A DNA stretch of 64,000 bases, from NCBI RefSeq assembly GCF_905147365.1, contig NC_056412.1, forward strand, positions 6,626,001-6,690,000, written 5' to 3'. This DNA is from Aricia agestis (lineage: Eukaryota > Arthropoda > Insecta > Lepidoptera > Lycaenidae). Shown in pieces: positions 21,301-33,457 of the stretch. Each line of letters starts with the position of its first letter. Within the stretch, counting starts at the first letter, position 1. Under the pieces are notes generated by a model. It was not told the DNA's origin. It searched no databases and was given only the letters and a program-made list of their open reading frames with translations. The translations under genes and the position numbers were made by a program.

Positions 21301-22339
21301 AAAAAAAAATTAGTAATAATAAGAGTATGTTAAATGAAAAAAAAAATATTACATACTTATAATATTATGATGTTTCAAAGTGCTCATTTTGTGATAACTA
21401 TAAGTAGATACCTATTTTAAAAGTAGAATAATAAAATGTGAAATTAAATACAAACACTATTGTTTCATAATCAAAATTTCACAAACATTTTTAATACGAA
21501 ATAAGTAGTACCTAAACATTCTGGATTAAAAATATCTTAGTTTTTAGAGCAAAATACCTTTTTTCTACGTAAATCGTCTCTACGTAAATTGTGTTCCGAT
21601 ACGCGAAAATGCAAACGACAGTAAATTATTTCGTGGGGTGTCGCACCCAACTACAGCTCCAAAGTATGCACACAAGGACATTGAATATAAATGTGTGTCA
21701 ATATGTTTGTGTGATGGCCTATAAAGTTTAATTACTTATATAGTTGTAATTTAGTTATGGTAAAACAAACAAGTAGGCACTTAATAAAGTATGTAAAATA
21801 ATATAATTTCGATTGATAGATATTTCATTGTAATAATTTATCGTGATAAACAGATAACGTAATAGCTAATAATTGATTTATTACAATAATTATTATGAAT
21901 AAAATTGTAGTCTGAATATTTGTCTATGCGACTCCACGAGTCCTGTGCTAGTGTCCCGTTGGATCGCCCACGCCAGCTGCATCTGAACTTTTATCCTGTT
22001 ACGGCACGCGCCGTTTCTATGACCATTGTTAAAACTCTATCAACGAACTCCGTGCTTTCATTTTTACGGAAATAGCTTATTTTAAAAGTAAAAGCGAATG
22101 ATAACAATGCTATTTAATTACTTATTGTCATTTAAAAATTTAAAAGCAGACTGAGCATCACTTATTTTTTAAATTTTAATGATAGGAGATTAATACTATT
22201 AATGTTTATTATCTCATATAATATTATGAAAAGATTTTTTTATTAGTTACTATGTAATTAACTTACTAGAGCCTTTTTCTTCTTCATTTTATTCGAGCGC
22301 CTATATTTTTTTTGTGGCAGTGGGCGATATCATTAATTA
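21301..22339. other. Upstream intergenic region of the bHLH gene
   Basis: AT-rich, with no repeat recognised. A GC-richer patch at 21930-22010 carries CAGCTG at 21974-21979 and TACGGCACGCGCCGTTTCTA. It is a candidate distal regulatory element by composition and E-box only. Confidence 0.35.
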
Positions 22340-22592
22340 ACTTTAGGGTGTGTATGTGTTCCTTGTAAAGAGTTCACTGTAAAAGTAGCAGCGCCGAAAG
22401 ACCAAATATTTTTTTCACTTTTGTATGGGCAAGTCCCCGGCGTCACGAGTTTCCCCCAATAGGGGAAACTTTTATAATAATAAAAGTGAAAAAAAATCGG
22501 TCTTTCAGCGCTGCTACTTTCACAGTGAGCTCTACAAGGAACACGTATACACCCTATAGTATTATCACTTAGTTTTGTTACACCTTCTTTTG
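22340..22592. mobile_element. Palindromic MITE, family A, copy 4
   Basis: Left arm begins inside the family at CTTTAGGGTGTGTATGTGTT (outermost bases lost). The right arm ends ATTATCACTTAGTTTTGTTA. The centre has TTTTCACTTTTGTATGGGCA and a short AGGGGAAACTTTTATAATAA insertion. It abuts a family R9 repeat. Confidence 0.8.
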
Positions 22593-22762
22593 TTTTTAGT
22601 ATTTGTTGTTATAGCGGCAACAGAAATACATAATCTGTGAAAATTTCATTTCTCTAGCTATTGCCGTTCTTGAGTTACAGCCTGAAGACAGACAGACGGA
22701 CAGACAGACATCGAAGTCTTAGTAATAGGGTCCCGTTTTTACCCTTTGGGTACGGAACACTA
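22593..22762 (+). repeat. Interspersed repeat R9, 3' part
   Basis: TTTTTAGTATTTGTTGTTAT, AGCGGCAACAGAAATACATA, then CTCTAGCTATTGCCGTTCTT, a GACAGACAGACGG run, and CCCTTTGGGTACGGAACAC. The same order recurs at 53822-53998 and in full at 61812-62224. No coding region. Confidence 0.7.
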
Positions 22763-23099
22763 TAAACGGAAACTTTGCTATCTATCCGTTCACCCGAAAA
22801 ATATAAACAGCTCAATATTAATAATTGCTATAAATATAAATAAAGTGTTAAATTTTCATAATTCAGCTATTGTTAGCCATACTAAAAATAATATTATTAC
22901 ACTTTTAGAAGTCTATGGACATCTTCGATTTGAAACAAGTTTCATTATATTATAACATCTCCTGCTGGAGAGTGAAAGCAATCGTCTTCTGTAATATTAG
23001 GATATAAATTCAATGTTTTAAGGCGACTATATTTATGCATTCCATCCTTTGTTTACATCTGTATCTTACTACTGTGTTTTTAAGTATTGTATTTTACCT
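22763..23099. other. Intergenic, no gene seen
   Basis: Unique AT-rich sequence between repeat R9 and a MITE. Confidence 0.4.
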
Positions 23100-23410
23100 A
23101 TAAAGTTAATATACCTAGGGGAATAGAGCAACAATCTCGACCTGTCAAACGTAACCGAAATTGGTTTCATCTGTATGTATCAAAACCAAAATCAAAAAAA
23201 TATGTGTACGTATACACTTACACAAGCATGATTGAACGTGATTTCTATGAGATTAAATTGTCAACCTGCGGCACGTGCCGACTGGACGTCAAAAAAAGAG
23301 TGCTGCTGTCATGTATCACACGTCTCTTTTTACCACGCAGTGTTTCTGATATTGACATCTCGCTTGCTCAGGCCTTTGTTTCTTTATTCCGCTAGGTATA
23401 TTAACTTTAT
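23100..23410. mobile_element. MITE with 25-bp inverted ends
   Basis: ATAAAGTTAATATACCTAGG then GGAATAG at the left matches the complement of TATTCCGCTAGGTATATTAA then CTTTAT at the right, with one mismatch. The interior includes GCGGCACGTGCCGACTGGAC. A 102-codon frame spans it and includes the end of the inverted repeat; no domain is recognisable, so it is not called. Confidence 0.7.
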
Positions 23411-24121
23411 GATTTTACTTCATTCAAGGTATCTAGTTTGTAAATAGTATGATGATTACACAAGGGTTTAAACGCGTACCTTATTTGCTTGGAAGTAAAA
23501 TAATAAGAAATGCTGCTTTCACCAAGCAATTAAATTCAGTAATTTACGACGCGATTAAATCTTAATCTTCTAAGCTAACCTTTTTGCGCACATGTAGGGT
23601 TTGAAACGTAAAAACTGTGGTTGAAGCTCATATCCACGTCTAATATTAACGTATCCTGTAACTCAAGAAAGATGCAAGTCATTTTTTCGCTGGATCCGTA
23701 AGTCGAGTCCCATCTTGTGCACATGTGGCCACCGCTAATGCACGGTATGGTGCAGGCGACGGATTAAGCTATATTTAGTCCCGCCATATGCTAATAGCAC
23801 TTTAAGGTGTAGCAAATCAGTAAGGCAAACGCTGAAGCCTGTCTAAACAAACCCCTTTCTAATTTCTTAGTTCTGATACTTTCGACAAATTTGAATTTGG
23901 CAAGTTTATAAAAAACCATGCGGTACTACTTTTGCAGGTAAGTACATAATAATATATGAATGTACGGAATAATGGGAAGTACTTCCTTACAATTTAAAGA
24001 CATAGCTTACTAAATCAGTTTACTTACCTGGACTAATCAATATCTAAATTCTAAAAGGGTTACAGTGAAATATAGAACTTCAAAATAACGTATTTAATTA
24101 CAAGAACTTGATGGCTTTGAT
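23411..24121. other. Intergenic, no gene seen
   Basis: Unique sequence. A denser patch at about 23690-23800 (GAGTCCCATCTTGTGCACAT) has no recognised identity. Confidence 0.4.
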
Positions 24122-24280
24122 GTACTATCAGAGAAATTGATTCCTATGCAAATCGGGGACCTAAGTAGTTTGGTCGCGTTACGTCAAACCCAGCTGACAG
24201 ATCACAATTAACATTCAATTGACATATTCGACCAAATAACGTTGGTCTGTCAATTGCATAGGAATCAACTTCCTCGATGG
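24122..24280. mobile_element. MITE family B, copy 3
   Basis: GTACTATCAGAGAAATTGAT at the left and GCATAGGAATCAACTTCCTC then GATGG at the right. By eye it is almost identical to the inverted copy at 54306-54467, far closer than to copies 1 and 2. The right outermost TAC is missing where the next MITE begins. Confidence 0.8.
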
Positions 24281-24494
24281 ACCTACCTGCTGCCCCGACT
24301 ACCGTGTCAACCACATAAAGTTATGACTTACACGGATATATTTGTTATGCCTTGATTACACCTACCGAGGCGAGGCAGAGCCCTCGGCCAAGTACTCAGA
24401 ACTCTCGGCCAATTTGATTGGACAAGAGCACTTGTTATTGTCTCGCTATTTTACTCGGTACGGATGTTGACACGGTAGTCGGGACAGTAGGTGT
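24281..24494. mobile_element. MITE with CCCGACTACCGTGTCAAC ends
   Basis: CCCCGACTACCGTGTCAAC at the left (about 24291-24312) is inverted as GTTGACACGGTAGTCGGGAC at the right (about 24467-24486). The interior has ACCGAGGCGAGGCAGAGCCC. It is joined without a spacer to family B copy 3. Confidence 0.65.
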
Positions 24495-24618
24495 GATAAA
24501 TAGAGTCGAAATTTAAACAGATACTTACATCCATATTCAATACAATTGACATGAAATAACTCTTCTTCTAGCGCAATCCAGTAAATTCAGTCTCAATGTT
24601 TTTCGAACCTGTAAATCA

Positions 24619-24798
24619 AGCCTTACCCAAAGTGGGCGTTAACGCCCCCTTGTGGGCGCTAAAGGTCTAAAGGGTAAAGGTCTGGGTGATTTGTAATTTC
24701 ATTTAATTTGGATGCATTTTAAATTGAAACAATGGGGGCGCTAAAACATATTTTTTTCTCAAAGTGGGCAGTAGACAAAATAAGTTTGAGAATCCCTG
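24619..24798. mobile_element. hAT-like MITE with perfect 8-bp target duplication, copy 1
   Basis: CTGTAAAT flanks both sides exactly (24611-24618 and 24799-24806). Ends are CAAGCCTTACCCAAAG at the left and, as complement of the right, CAGGGATTCTCAAAC. The interior has GTGGGCGTTAACGCCCCCTT and CAATGGGGGCGCTAAAACAT, shared with 57383-57644. An 8-bp duplication with CA-G ends is characteristic of hAT elements. No transposase. Confidence 0.85.
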
Positions 24799-24806
24799 CT
24801 GTAAAT

Positions 24807-25504
24807 AAAATGTCAGTTGTGCTTTAAATGAATCTAACGCATAATACTATAACCTATCTCAATACAGGTCGCCTCGAAATAGCTAAGCCATTCATGAGTC
24901 CAGACGGTACGTTCATTAGAATACAAATAAAAGGGAACCTTCAACTTGAAAATAAATAAGTTAAGGTCAGCAGTATAAAGCTATAGTGCATCGAGAGAAC
25001 TAGACTGGGCTGAGCTTGTTGGAGTTCCGCTGGGGTGAATTCTAAAGGCTACATATCCGGCTATGAACAGATATTCATATTCCGCTCAATATCTGAATCT
25101 ATGTTTTCGATTATGTCTGGAATATTATGGTTTTTGTTTTCTTTGTGCGCGGCTCTTGATAAAGAAGTCTACATGATGTAGGTGTTTTATATCTATTTAT
25201 TTATTTATAATCTTGTTTAAAGGGCGAACTTCGCTCGGAATTCCAGAAAAAAAAGATATTATTACCTAACTCAAAAATGAGAGCTTTTAGATTACTTTTT
25301 AAGAACTAAAAATATCTTACATTTCTTGGGAAAACTTGCGGTCGTTTCCCAGGAACATAATAGAAGATAATAAAATATCAGAGAGAAAAAATTAACAACA
25401 ATGGCTGGTCATCTTATTCTATTGAGTAAATCGTTAAATCTAATTTGTAACTTTGCTTGTTATATACTTTAGGCGTTTTAATAAAGTAATTCTATCTTCG
25501 TACT
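24807..25504. other. Intergenic, no gene seen
   Basis: Unique AT-rich sequence. No recurring repeat was recognised. Confidence 0.4.
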
Positions 25505-25702
25505 GGGTTAAAATGGTCGCTTTGGTGAATCATATTATGAATCATACTATGATTCATTTTTTAAAAAGGCAAAATTATCACTCTGCTTGCAATTCATGTC
25601 TAGAAATTCGTACTAATTTGACATTCCTCAGTTTGACAGCTTTGACAATTCATTTGCTGAATTGATTGAGATAAATTGTTAAATGTGACCATTTTAGCCC
25701 CG
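25505..25702. mobile_element. MITE family D, complete copy
   Basis: GGGTTAAAATGGTCGC at the left and GTGACCATTTTAGCCCC at the right form the inverted ends of a roughly 200-bp element. GAATCATATTATGAATCATA lies inside. Related pieces are at 7079-7280 and 9678-9694. Confidence 0.65.
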
Positions 25703-25852
25703 CGGTGTTGCTTGCTATATCTGTTTGCCAATTGGAAACATCTTAACGGCGCCAACCTAGACCAGCTTGGCGAAACTGGCTTCCCTGCCTCGAAGGACTC
25801 CAGACAGAACGATTTGTTACACGTTCATCACACGGTAGATAGTTTCTCGTAT

Positions 25853-26383
25853 AATTAAGGTTGTTGAAATTATATTTGCCACCAGCCGGGCTAGCACGGC
25901 CACCAGTAGAAATGCGGAAGTATGGACAAACTGAGGACATAAACTTAAGGTGCCGTTCCGATCTTTACCGCGGCTAATTGTGACCGACAAAAATTAAATT
26001 AAAACGCCACTTTATGACAGACTATAATATTAAGTCATAGAGTAGGATATTACTTATTTGAATTTTTAGGACTATAGTCTGTCATGAAGTGGCATTTTAA
26101 TTGAATTTTTCGGAACGAAAAAAGATTGAAACTTAACCTTAAGATTATCTCCACAGTTTGTCTATATTTTCGTATTTCTACTGGTGGCCGTCATGCTAGC
26201 CCGGCAGGTGTCGCGATGTATACATCTATCGTGTAAAACTGCTGTTATATTATGTCACGATGTAGCTGTCATGTGTCACGATATAGCTGTCATGTGTCAC
26301 GATAATAAGACGTCTATAATTTGACACGATAGATGGCTATATTGCGGCACCTGGTGGCAAATAGAATTTCAACAACCCTAATT
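25853..26383. mobile_element. Nested inverted-repeat element, 531 bp
   Basis: Outer ends AATTAAGGTTGTTGAAATTA then TATTTGCCACC match the complement of GGTGGCAAATAGAATTTCAA then CAACCCTAATT. A second inverted pair lies inside (CGGGCTAGCACGGCCACCAG and CTGGTGGCCGTCATGCTAGC). A third (AACGCCACTTTATGACAGAC and GTCTGTCATGAAGTGGCATT) lies inside that. It also holds a 21-bp direct repeat. No transposase; the superfamily is not assigned. Confidence 0.75.
26253..26302 (+). repeat. 21-bp tandem repeat, about 2.4 units
   Basis: TGTCACGATRTAGCTGTCAT recurs at 26253 and 26274, with a partial unit at 26295. The period is 21 exactly. It is contained in the 531-bp inverted-repeat element. Confidence 0.8.
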
Positions 26384-28944
26384 GACCTGTTGAATTGCTG
26401 GTGCAAGTTCGCTGAATGGTGACTTCCCATGGCCGTCTCGTTCCCTGTTATATCTGGGGCAAAAATAACAATAATAACAAGAGCTCTTTCAAACTGTGGT
26501 CCAGACACAAAACGCTTTTCAAACTCATTGTTTCACTCCAGACGAATGTTGTACCCCCTTCCTTTGGAAGCTTTAACGCATTCGTTCTCAATACATTTCT
26601 CACATCCTACATTCCAATATTTTGCACAGATTTAACATTCAATTCCGTTTTGTTCTTCGCATTGCTTTATGAGAATTCATAATTTAATTCGAGCGATCCA
26701 ATGTAAAAATTGAAAAGTACGATTTTTTGTATCAATTGTACGAGTATTTAGATAGCTCTACATTATATGTAAGAAAAAGTCTAAAAGAGGGCTCTTTAGA
26801 GTTCACCACTTTTTTATAGTCTGCAGTAGCAATTTACAAGTGTGAACGTTTAATATTTGTTATAAAATCGATTAGAAGAACTGTTAGAATTTCGAAGGCT
26901 ACTATAAACTTCACAATTAAAAGTAATAAGCAAGGCTTTAATGAGAGGTTAATCGTAATGCATCATTAGCCGCTGGTATTATTATTAAACTTTGCCTTAA
27001 TCAAGTAAAAAAACATTCGCCCGGCAGATGTTGAGGTCCGTTTTACTCTCACATACAAATATAATCTGTCTCTTTTTACCCGACGGAGGAAATTATATGT
27101 GGGAGAGAGACGGATAATTAGATTAGGGGTTGCGAGGGTTTGCCACGCGACTGGATCGGCGCACACACAGAAAATAAACCCTCGATCATTTTATAGATCT
27201 CGGAATAAAATCACTACGATTAATCGCGTGTTTCGGATACTACGGGCCCAATTATTGCGATTTACGACGAGAATTCCTACAATCAACATTTATTGTTTTT
27301 ACACAACATAAATATAATTCCTCGTCTAGAGATCTTTATGAGATGCAATTGTTTCGAGTAATAAAATTTCCTACTGTAACTATCTATTTTTAAACATTCT
27401 TCATGGAATAGACGGTAGGTAACAAAACGATAATATAAATTTTATAATTATTATCAATGTCATGGCTCATGTCTACTCATGTCTTTATTAACTTTTATGT
27501 TACATTGATTCTATGTTATGTTATTTATTGTTATCATAATATTTTATAAACGATTGTCTTTGCGAAGATTATTTGGTGCGTCATGTTTTAGCACTAAAAA
27601 CAAAATTAGGCAATTCCACCCAATGGCTTAGAATGAACAAATTATCTCATCATCATCAAATCATAGACAGTTAAACGATCGTAGACAATTCGGCGTTTAA
27701 AAAAACAAACAGGAGTCGGATCGCATTACAGCACTTATTCTGTCGTCAGCCGCCGCCACCCACAAGGCATTTTTTAAAAAACCTCAAACAACCAAATATA
27801 TTTCCTGTTAGAAAAACAAACATACACTTATAGACTCTAAAACTTTATTATGTCCTCGTGGATGATGGATTACGAATGTCTCTGATGGATGCTTCCGAAT
27901 TTTTTAGGACCCATTTGTGGATCCCCTAATTCCCCAACAGTTTAGGAAAATGACAATTTTTACATTAGAATGACTAGATGTTTCTTTCAATTTTGTTCGT
28001 GCAAAAGAAATTCCGCTGGAATAATATATTTTCTAGCTATAAAATTAACACATCCTTCCCCTTGTGCCAATCACATTAATTATTATCTACCTTATTAAAA
28101 TCTGCCAGTAAGTTTTGCAACCTTTTTGATGCAGATGAACAAATCGGATTTGTTCAGAAACAAACTTCTCTTATTAGATGTTTTCTTAATCGGAATATTA
28201 CCTACTGTTAATATTCCACAGTAACTATAATATAATATTACTGCTCGGCATAAAACATCCAAAGTTGATTTAGCTCGAGTATGGGCGGTCCGAATTGTCA
28301 AATTTGCTACTTGATTTAGGAGCATTTTGGTCATTTGGAGTCGTTATCTGCTCATCTAGTTTGCGGCAGATATATCAAGTTTTGGGGGTTTGGGGTTAAT
28401 ACCGAGCTGACGGCGCGTAGGTAGCGATGTTAATCGATGCCTATCCGTTCCATTACATTTTACGTTTCACTGCTGATCGCGTTTGCCGACGGTAGAAAAA
28501 ACTAAGAAGTTTAAGAATTTTGATTATATTGAGGCTTAAATGGAGATAAAAAATGTTTAAAATTTTCTTTAAAAATTCTCTTCTCTTCTTCCAAGAAGGA
28601 GGAAATTATTGTTCTGCTGTAGGTATTGTTATTTTAATAATTTTATGTTTGAAAAAGAACAAATTAATGGTAGAAATGATAAAAATTATCAAGCAAGATG
28701 GAATGATACTTTTGTTTAACAAAATAAATGAATGTAAAATATAATCGAAAATAATGCCGTTTTTTATATTTTCACACGAGCTATTTATTAGCAGGTGAAA
28801 TGAATTATTACTGGTTCCTAGTAATGAATAAGCAACAGTAAATTATAATGTTTGATTAATCATAGTGGTATAGTGTCAATGATAGTTTCTACGTATTTAG
28901 TTCATGTTAAATAAGCATCTATGACTGAATATTGATTACATCTT
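26384..28944. other. Intergenic, no gene seen
   Basis: Mostly unique AT-rich DNA. Around 27035-27115, CTCTCACATACAAATATAAT and ATTATATGTGGGAGAGAGAC look like diverged inverted ends, but the span is too short to call. Short frames, including a lysine-rich 63-codon one at 28553, have no recognised domain. Confidence 0.4.
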
Positions 28945-29604
28945 CCTTCCTTCCTAGTCGTATCGTCATGGCTGAGGGACGTGACCACCAAAAATTTGCT
29001 CTCTGGGATAGGGCTCTCCACTAATTGTCTCTGGTTTGGCCTGATGAAATGCTGCCTGGAACCTGCAGCCTAAATAATCGCGTCTGTCCATCGTGTAGCC
29101 ACTCTGCCTCCGCCTATCTTCTCCTCTAATTGCCCAGCTAGTATGAGACTCTCAAGATTATTAGACTCCCGGCGGGCTATGTGGCCAAAAAAGGCGAGTG
29201 ATCTTTGTAGACACAGCGTGGATAGGCGGGTGGTAATTGCTGAAGCATAGACGTATTTGTCCGGTGTGTCGTCCAAGGGATGCCGAGCATTTTGGCCTGC
29301 ACCACATTTCAAAAGCGTCGATCTTGGCTCGAGTGCGAGCTTTTAGTGTCCATGTCTCGGAGGCATATAAAAATATTGGAAAAATTAAGGAATGCATTAG
29401 TGTTATTTTTGTGCTGCGATAGATGTTCTTATTCTTCCATATTATCTTTTCTAAGCGTCCAACCGCAGATTTAGCCGTCTGAGCCCGTCGGACAGCCTTC
29501 CTCTCGCAGTTACCATTGTTGCTAATCAACGACCCCAGGTAGACAAACTCCTCTAACGGTTGGAGATCTTGGAGTAAATTAAAATTAATTACATATTTAT
29601 CCAA
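28945..29604 (-). pseudogene. RTE-like LINE remnant, reverse transcriptase C-terminal part
   Basis: The minus strand encodes, in two frames that must be joined by a shift near 29280-29310, a protein tail typical of RTE-type retrotransposons: EEFVYLGSLISNNGNCE, LMHSLIFPIFLYASETWTL, FEMWC, then RLSTLCLQRSLAFFGHIAR and GGGRVATRWTDAI. An in-frame stop follows WTDAII, and residual similarity seems to continue to the GGAAGGAAGGAAG run at about 28945. It is 5'-truncated and dead. The chromosomal flanks show no repeat family. Confidence 0.85.
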
Positions 29605-31704
29605 TTATTTACAATAAGTAATTCAACGGAGCAGTTAGATCTGGAAAGAACATATTATTTAGGAGCAATAATAAGATTCCTAATTCCGAAGATCTTAATA
29701 AAAGACTCAAATATTTATGAATATTTATAGAACTATAGAAACAACATCATTGTGTTCTTTAATCATGTGGTACAACAAAAAATATTTTGGATATAAAATA
29801 CTCGTTTTATCGTTTAATGAATTCCAATAACGCGGTTGGAGACAATGTGTTATTAAGACGTTCATTTTTTTATGTATATTATTTGCGAATTCTCTGTCTC
29901 GTGGAATTTTTAAAATTACGGAAGAAATTTTAGTTAGTACTCTTGTTGTAATTAATGGCTAATTGATACATAAGGCTTAATTATCTTGCAAGCACATTAC
30001 ACAACTGCATAGGCTACAAAATCGAATAAGTATAGAACTATAGAAGAATAGTTAATATTGACTTATGCATATTATAGTAAAAAAATAAGGAATTCCAGTT
30101 AAAACAAACTTGTAGAAAATTTTAGGCAGCACCTTCTTAACAAAAAACGAACGTTTCTATTCCGAATGTCCAAAACCGACCAGGAACTAAATATTCGGTA
30201 GGGATGTAGTGATTTATGTGAAATTAACTTTTTCAGTCGCCTCGGCCGAGCAATTAAAAAGCCTAAAAATGTGTCCTCCGTGGGTGGTGGTTGACAGTTC
30301 TCACGAGCCTATTAAATATAATTTTATTTGTTTTTTGTTGGGTTTTTTGTTTTCGGCACGATGTCACAGAATTTATGTCGGTGGACACTGCGGCTCTGTT
30401 TGAGTTTTATGACATGCATGCGATTCGGCATGGCGCTATGATCATCAAAAAACATTGGGGTTCCTTCTCTGGATGGTTCCCGATTATAATTTTTTTTTAG
30501 AATAGATTGCTAGTTTTGATAAATAGATCGCATCGTGCATCGTGCGTTCATTTTTTAAATATTGTGTTTTTAGATGTAAAAGTTTTACGCTGAACGTGCA
30601 AAAATAGAAAACTAGATTATTTGGTCTTTTTGTGTTTATTTTGTGATCTTTTTATGGTTATCACTGCTGGCAACGCATTTGTGGTTCCTCCGGTGTTGCC
30701 TATAGGTGACGGAAATCGTTAGCCAGGTTTTTTCTAAGGCGGCATCAAGTTTTTTACTTTTAGGCCTATATTAGTGCCAAAAACACTTATTGAAAACAGT
30801 TCATAACTAAACCTTAAAACATAATATAATTCATTAAGTAACAACAAATGACACCATTAATTTTAAAACAAGGCGTATCATAACTCATAACATCCAATTA
30901 TAGTTTCTCAAAGATAATAAACATTATAAAATCATGAAAAATAATTGCCAACAAAACAGTAACCCTTTGGACCTCAGTTTGTCAACGAGGCGATGTTATC
31001 TAATCTTGTTTAATGTCAGCATGAAAATAAAATTCTATTATAAACGATTTGTGAAACGCGATGTCAGCATGACGCGAACTGTAAATGATCTGACTTTTTT
31101 CATACAATCCCATACGTAACATAGTTGAATGCGGACGGTAGACACTTCGCTGAACGTCTTAGTGAAACTCCCAGCGTGGGACGAATATTTTGGCTACCAT
31201 CGAAATTTTATTTCAACCCCTTTTAATTAAGGGTTGAATTAATGTGACCATTATTTTAACAAGAAAATCTGATTTTATCTTTGATTGTTGTGGAATTTAA
31301 TTTCTCTTTGCGCATGAAAATATCTAATTGTTATTGCTATGCCTAAAACGCTTACATTAAAATATTTTTCGTCATTATTTATTTTATTCCATGTAAAAAG
31401 CATATTATATTTTAAAACTTATTTGGACTTTTAGTCCTACCATTTTACTCTCAAATTATAGTTGAGTATGTACGTGGGGTCAGCAAGTATAATATAATGT
31501 GTAAGTAATGGGTTTTTAATTTCTTTGATTTATCAATATCAACCTCCTCTCACTAATAATTACGGGAGGTTTAAAGACAGCAGAATTAATACGAGGCTCG
31601 ACGGGCCAAGTACCTAGTATTTCATCGGTCAGGTAGCCTTTGTAATCATTATTACTAGTAAATGGTTGGTATAAATTCCGTTCTGTTGAATTACTATTAA
31701 GCTA
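29605..31704. other. Intergenic, no gene seen
   Basis: Unique AT-rich DNA. A moderately GC-rich stretch at about 30235-30480 carries short frames in two phases with no recognisable domain. No repeat family from elsewhere in the window appears. Confidence 0.4.
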
Positions 31705-31860
31705 GGACTATATTCTTCACAGTAAAGAAAAATACAGAGTACTACAACAGGAGAGAATTATAAGCGGCTGGTGTTGAATATAAAGAGGACTATATTCTTC
31801 ACATTAAGCGTATGAAAAAAACAGGGTACTACAAAAAGAGATAATTTTAAGCGTTCGTTT
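31705..31860 (+). repeat. 82-bp direct duplication
   Basis: GGACTATATTCTTCACA starts at 31705 and again at 31787, each followed by a GAAAAA-rich stretch, AGRGTACTACAA and GAGATAATT/GAGAATTATAAGCG. The two units differ at a moderate number of positions. No relation to other repeats was found. Confidence 0.65.
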
Positions 31861-32629
31861 CTGATTTTCAACTTTATTTTCAATAAGTACCAGAAAATTA
31901 GAAACTGCCGTCGTGTTTTTACCTGTTGCCGTGTAATCTTAAATTAGATGTAGTATTTTCAGTGTTCTAAATTCTCTAGCTGTCCGAATCTGGATCTAAA
32001 TTATTATGAATAGTGTAGAGTGTAGATCCACCCTAAGAGGCCCAGCGACATAAATTATGAGGAACATGCGCCTGCGCAGCCGCACAGTGCTCAATCGCAG
32101 TAACTATAGGCGTTAAAGTATCGTCTATACAAGCGAGAACAATTTAATTGAACAAAATTAGTCCATAAACTCTCCTCGAATCCTCACAATGGAGCCGACT
32201 CTAGTAAATAGAGTTTATTTACTGGAAGTCCTAGGAATCTGCATTAAATCCTTTTTAAACGCCCAAACGCATTTACATGTGTCCATAGTCCTTAAGGACG
32301 GTCGGTCTTGGAGAGTCTCGATATTTTTGGACCTTATTGCCATGCAACAGAATCGAAAAATGGGACACCGGATCCGTCACCGACCACACTAGGTTTGTTC
32401 ATAATATAATATCTCTGGTGCCGATTGCCATTTGTTCACATTCAAAGCCCATGGAATCAACTAATTCCTACTAAGTAACGGAGGAGTTATTAAAATTGAC
32501 TCTGATCGTTTCATTGTTTGAAAAAGTTTTATGCTCCCCTTACGCATTGAAAATTTAAAACATACTAAGATAAAATGTAAAGGGGTCTGCTGTCTGCATA
32601 TTTTTGGTCCTTACCGATCTGTACTAGAA

Positions 32630-32735
32630 GAATTATAGTAGTAGACAGTAGTTAAAAGAGTAGTAGTAATAGTAGTATAGTAGACTATGGTAATAGTACT
32701 AGTAGTAGTTCATAGACTACAGTATACTCGTAGCT
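32630..32735 (+). repeat. TAG-rich low-complexity tract
   Basis: Imperfect TAGTAG/TAGTAA repeats over about 100 bp with interspersed AGACTA. It is probably a decayed microsatellite. Confidence 0.7.
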
Positions 32736-33457
32736 GTTGTAGACTGCATTAATATTAAGTTAATTTGCATTAAAATAAGTTATTTTAATATCAGCACTAA
32801 ATATGTAGGTGAAATTAGTACTGACTGGATAAAAAATCGAACTCATTAAGTCTAGAAGGAAACAAATGTCAAGGCTTTTAAGGCGATTTCTCCTTGTAAC
32901 ACCTCGGCTAACCTTTTTGTTTCAATTTTCGTTTTACAGTAAATTAATACGGTTACTGAATAGTATTTTGATAAGTAATTCGTTGATCTTCAAAATAGAA
33001 ATAAATACTAATTATGCTTATCTTTACTTATAGTAGAGGTAAAATTTTTGTACATTGAAAATAAACTTGAAAAAACGAGTCAGGGGCATGTTAGAAGAGT
33101 AGTAGAACACATTTTAACTGTTTTTGAAATTTTTGTTTCTCTGTCTGTTTGTCTGTTTGTACAGGCTAATCTCTGAATCCGCTGCACCGATTTCAATGAA
33201 ATTTTGCATGATGATACCTTACACCCCTGGTTTTTACCCTTTGGGTACGGAATCCTAAAAACGGTGACTTGATAAGCAATGGAATTGAAGTAACTCCTCG
33301 AAATTTACAACGACAACCAAAGTTATTACCAATTCTAGCAAAGATCGATCTTTAAAACTGTTCCTATTATTCGTAAGCGATTATCCAAACCCTGGATGGA
33401 TATTGACCACTGTGTATCTCAATTCATTACCGGCCATGGAATTTTTAAAGTCAAACT
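32736..33457. other. Intergenic with an R9-type end
   Basis: Mostly unique. At 33130-33258, CTGTCTGTTTGTCTGTTTGT, GCTGCACCGATTTCAATGAA and CCCTTTGGGTACGGAATCCT are remnants of an interspersed repeat end related to R9. Confidence 0.45.

Noticed and set aside
23087..23395. 102-codon gene
   Set aside because: The frame begins inside one inverted end and stops near the other end of a MITE; no domain.
26960..27166. MITE with CTCTCACATA/TATGTGGGAGAG ends
   Set aside because: The inverted match is short and diverged, with no boundary or second copy in the window.
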